From Arenimonas caeni (GTDB lineage: Bacteria; Pseudomonadota; Gammaproteobacteria; Xanthomonadales; Xanthomonadaceae): 64,000 nt of DNA. Shown in pieces: positions 62,769-64,000 of the stretch. The notes beneath the pieces were generated by a model. The model searched no databases and was not told the origin of the DNA. It saw nothing but the letters and a program-made list of their open reading frames with translations. The DNA lies in NCBI RefSeq assembly GCF_003024235.1, contig NZ_KZ679085.1, positions 62,001-126,000 of the forward strand. Direction: 5' to 3'. Every line of letters starts with the position of its first letter. The first letter of the stretch is position 1. A program made the translations under genes and the position numbers.

Positions 62769-64000
62769 ATGCGTTTGATTACTACCCCGCGACGCCTGCG
62801 CGTCGCGTCGTTGCCGATGATTGTCCTGCTCTTGGCAGGCGCGTTGGCCGCGCCCGCCCATGCTGCCGCGCCCGCTGCCTCTCCCATCGCACTGCGCGAC
62901 GCGGTGACCGCGGCTTGGCGCGCCCATCCCAGTGCGCGGGCGACCGAAGCCACCCTGGCCGCCGCCCGCGCCCGCGCCGATGCCGCCGGCCGCCCGCTCT
63001 ACAACCCCGAGCTCGAATTCTCGGCCGATGACGAAGGGACAGACCGCACCACCACCGCGGGGGTCAGTCTCGCGCTGGACCTAAGCGGCAAGCGCCGTGC
63101 CCGGCGGGATGCGGCGGCGTCGCAGTTGGACGTTGCCGTGGCCCAGGCCCGGCTAAGCCGACGTGATTTCGTGGCCGCTTGGCTGGTGGGCTGGGCCGAC
63201 TGGCAGAGCGCCTCGCGACGCGTGCAGCAAGGCGAGCAACGCCTGGCGCTGATCTCCCGATTCGCCGATCTGGCCGACAAGCAGTTCGGCGTCGGCGACA
63301 TCTCGTCCCTCGAGCGGGACCTGGCCCGACTGGCCCGCGACGAAGCCGAGGCGGAACAAGCGGCCCTGCTGGCGGAAGCCGCCGCGGCCGAGGAAGCCTT
63401 CCGAAACGTGGGCGGGCAGCCGGACGCCATTGCCGCGGCCCCGGAGTGGTCGCAGGCGCTACCGGACGTCACGCCGGCGCCCGTGACCTGGGAGGCGTTG
63501 CCGGAATGGCAGATCGCGCAGGCCCAGTCGGAAGGGGCAGCACGTCAGGTCACCGTCGCCCAGCTCGACCGTATCCCGGACCCGACGCTCGCTCTCACCG
63601 GCGGCCGTATCGACTTCGGTCCGGCCTCGGACAATGTGGTGGGCGTGTCGCTCAGCGTCCCGCTGTTCGTGCGCAACCCCTACCGGGCCGAAGTCGTGGC
63701 CGCGCTCGCCGATGCGGACGCGGCGGCGGCCCAGGCCGATCTGGCGCAGACCCAGTTGGCCTCGCGGGCCCAGCGCACGGCGGCCAGCTACGCCGCGGTA
63801 CGTCGGGCGTTTGCCCGCTGGCGCCAAAGCACCGGCACCGATGTCGACCAACGTGCCGAGCTGCTGGAACGACTCTGGCGCGCCGGCGAGCTCTCGACCG
63901 CCGACTACCTGCTGCAGCTCAAGCAGACCCTGGATACCGCCCTTGCCGGCGCCGCGCTGGAAGGCCAGCTCTGGCGCCGCGCCACCGACTACCTCGCCGC
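62769..64000 (+). CDS. czcC: TolC-family outer-membrane protein, CzcC-like (cut by window end)
   Basis: 410 codons visible from the ATG at 62769; the C-terminus is outside. A signal peptide (MIVLLLAGALAAPAHA) is followed by OEP helices (LADKQFGVGDISSLERDLAR, RIPDPTLALTGGRIDFG). Sequence differs from the CusC-like protein at 36600, so this is a second, probably Czc-type (Co/Zn/Cd) RND system continuing to the right. Confidence 0.85.
   Translation, partial: MRLITTPRRLRVASLPMIVLLLAGALAAPAHAAAPAASPIALRDAVTAAWRAHPSARATEATLAAARARADAAGRPLYNPELEFSADDEGTDRTTTAGVSLALDLSGKRRARRDAAASQLDVAVAQARLSRRDFVAAWLVGWADWQSASRRVQQGEQRLALISRFADLADKQFGVGDISSLERDLARLARDEAEAEQAALLAEAAAAEEAFRNVGGQPDAIAAAPEWSQALPDVTPAPVTWEALPEWQIAQAQSEGAARQVTVAQLDRIPDPTLALTGGRIDFGPASDNVVGVSLSVPLFVRNPYRAEVVAALADADAAAAQADLAQTQLASRAQRTAASYAAVRRAFARWRQSTGTDVDQRAELLERLWRAGELSTADYLLQLKQTLDTALAGAALEGQLWRRATDYLA

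Noticed and set aside
1..64000. tRNA, rRNA, CRISPR arrays or IS transposases
   Set aside because: None found by reading: no tRNA-like cloverleaf, no regularly spaced repeats and no transposase-like protein.

Overview
The window looks like a chromosomal segment of a high-GC gammaproteobacterium of the Xanthomonadaceae/Lysobacteraceae (Xanthomonas, Lysobacter, Thermomonas or similar). The evidence is the gene order ndk-rlmN-pilW-rodZ-yfgM-bamB-der, a PsrA-like TetR regulator beside a 3-hydroxyacyl-CoA dehydrogenase, and a filamentous phage inserted at a canonical dif site. No rRNA, tRNA, CRISPR array or recognisable IS transposase was seen.

Layout. (1) 1-13.5 kb is core chromosome: fatty-acid oxidation, ndk, rlmN, pilus and envelope assembly genes, Der GTPase, molybdenum cofactor genes (mobA-moeA-moeB, overlapping), a membrane-anchored BLUF photoreceptor and two small unknown genes. 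(2) 13.4-18.6 kb is a nitric-oxide-responsive unit. NsrR, with its three cluster cysteines, is divergent from a five-gene operon for a compact C-type (cbb3-like) oxidase (ccoN, ccoO, a mono-haem cytochrome, SCO, a membrane protein). A 23-bp NsrR operator lies between them. (3) 18.57-24.56 kb is a complete ~6-kb inovirus prophage with repressor, Rep, ssDNA-binding protein, coat proteins, TspB-like adsorption protein, DUF2523 protein and Zot. It is flanked by a 17-bp repeat; the right copy is a full 28-bp dif. (4) 24.6-36 kb is an accessory region with a decayed tyrosine recombinase, an unpaired Xre/ParS-type antitoxin, a KfrA-like protein divergent from an intact recombinase, and a defence-like set: a DUF4209/HEPN protein, a CHAT caspase-like protease and an AbiGi protein, followed by an ATP-grasp protein. 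(5) 36-64 kb is a heavy-metal island. It holds cusCBA-like RND efflux, a MerR-controlled P1B ATPase, a pbr-like lead locus (MerR, FTR1-cytochrome fusion, CDF transporter, LspA), and the start of a second RND system cut by the window end.

The most interesting part is 43.4-56.9 kb. Eleven genes lie on one strand, and eight of the ten junctions are 4-base stop/start overlaps. They run from a MerR regulator and an unusual CPD-motif P1B ATPase into a beta-CASP RNase, an AMP/thymidine phosphorylase, a PRPP synthetase, a divergent phosphoketolase, a UbiB-like kinase and an acetate kinase. In this order the enzymes could take RNA or nucleotides to pentose phosphates, then acetyl phosphate, then ATP, under metal control. 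That pathway is an inference from family membership and gene order; I know of no described system of this kind.
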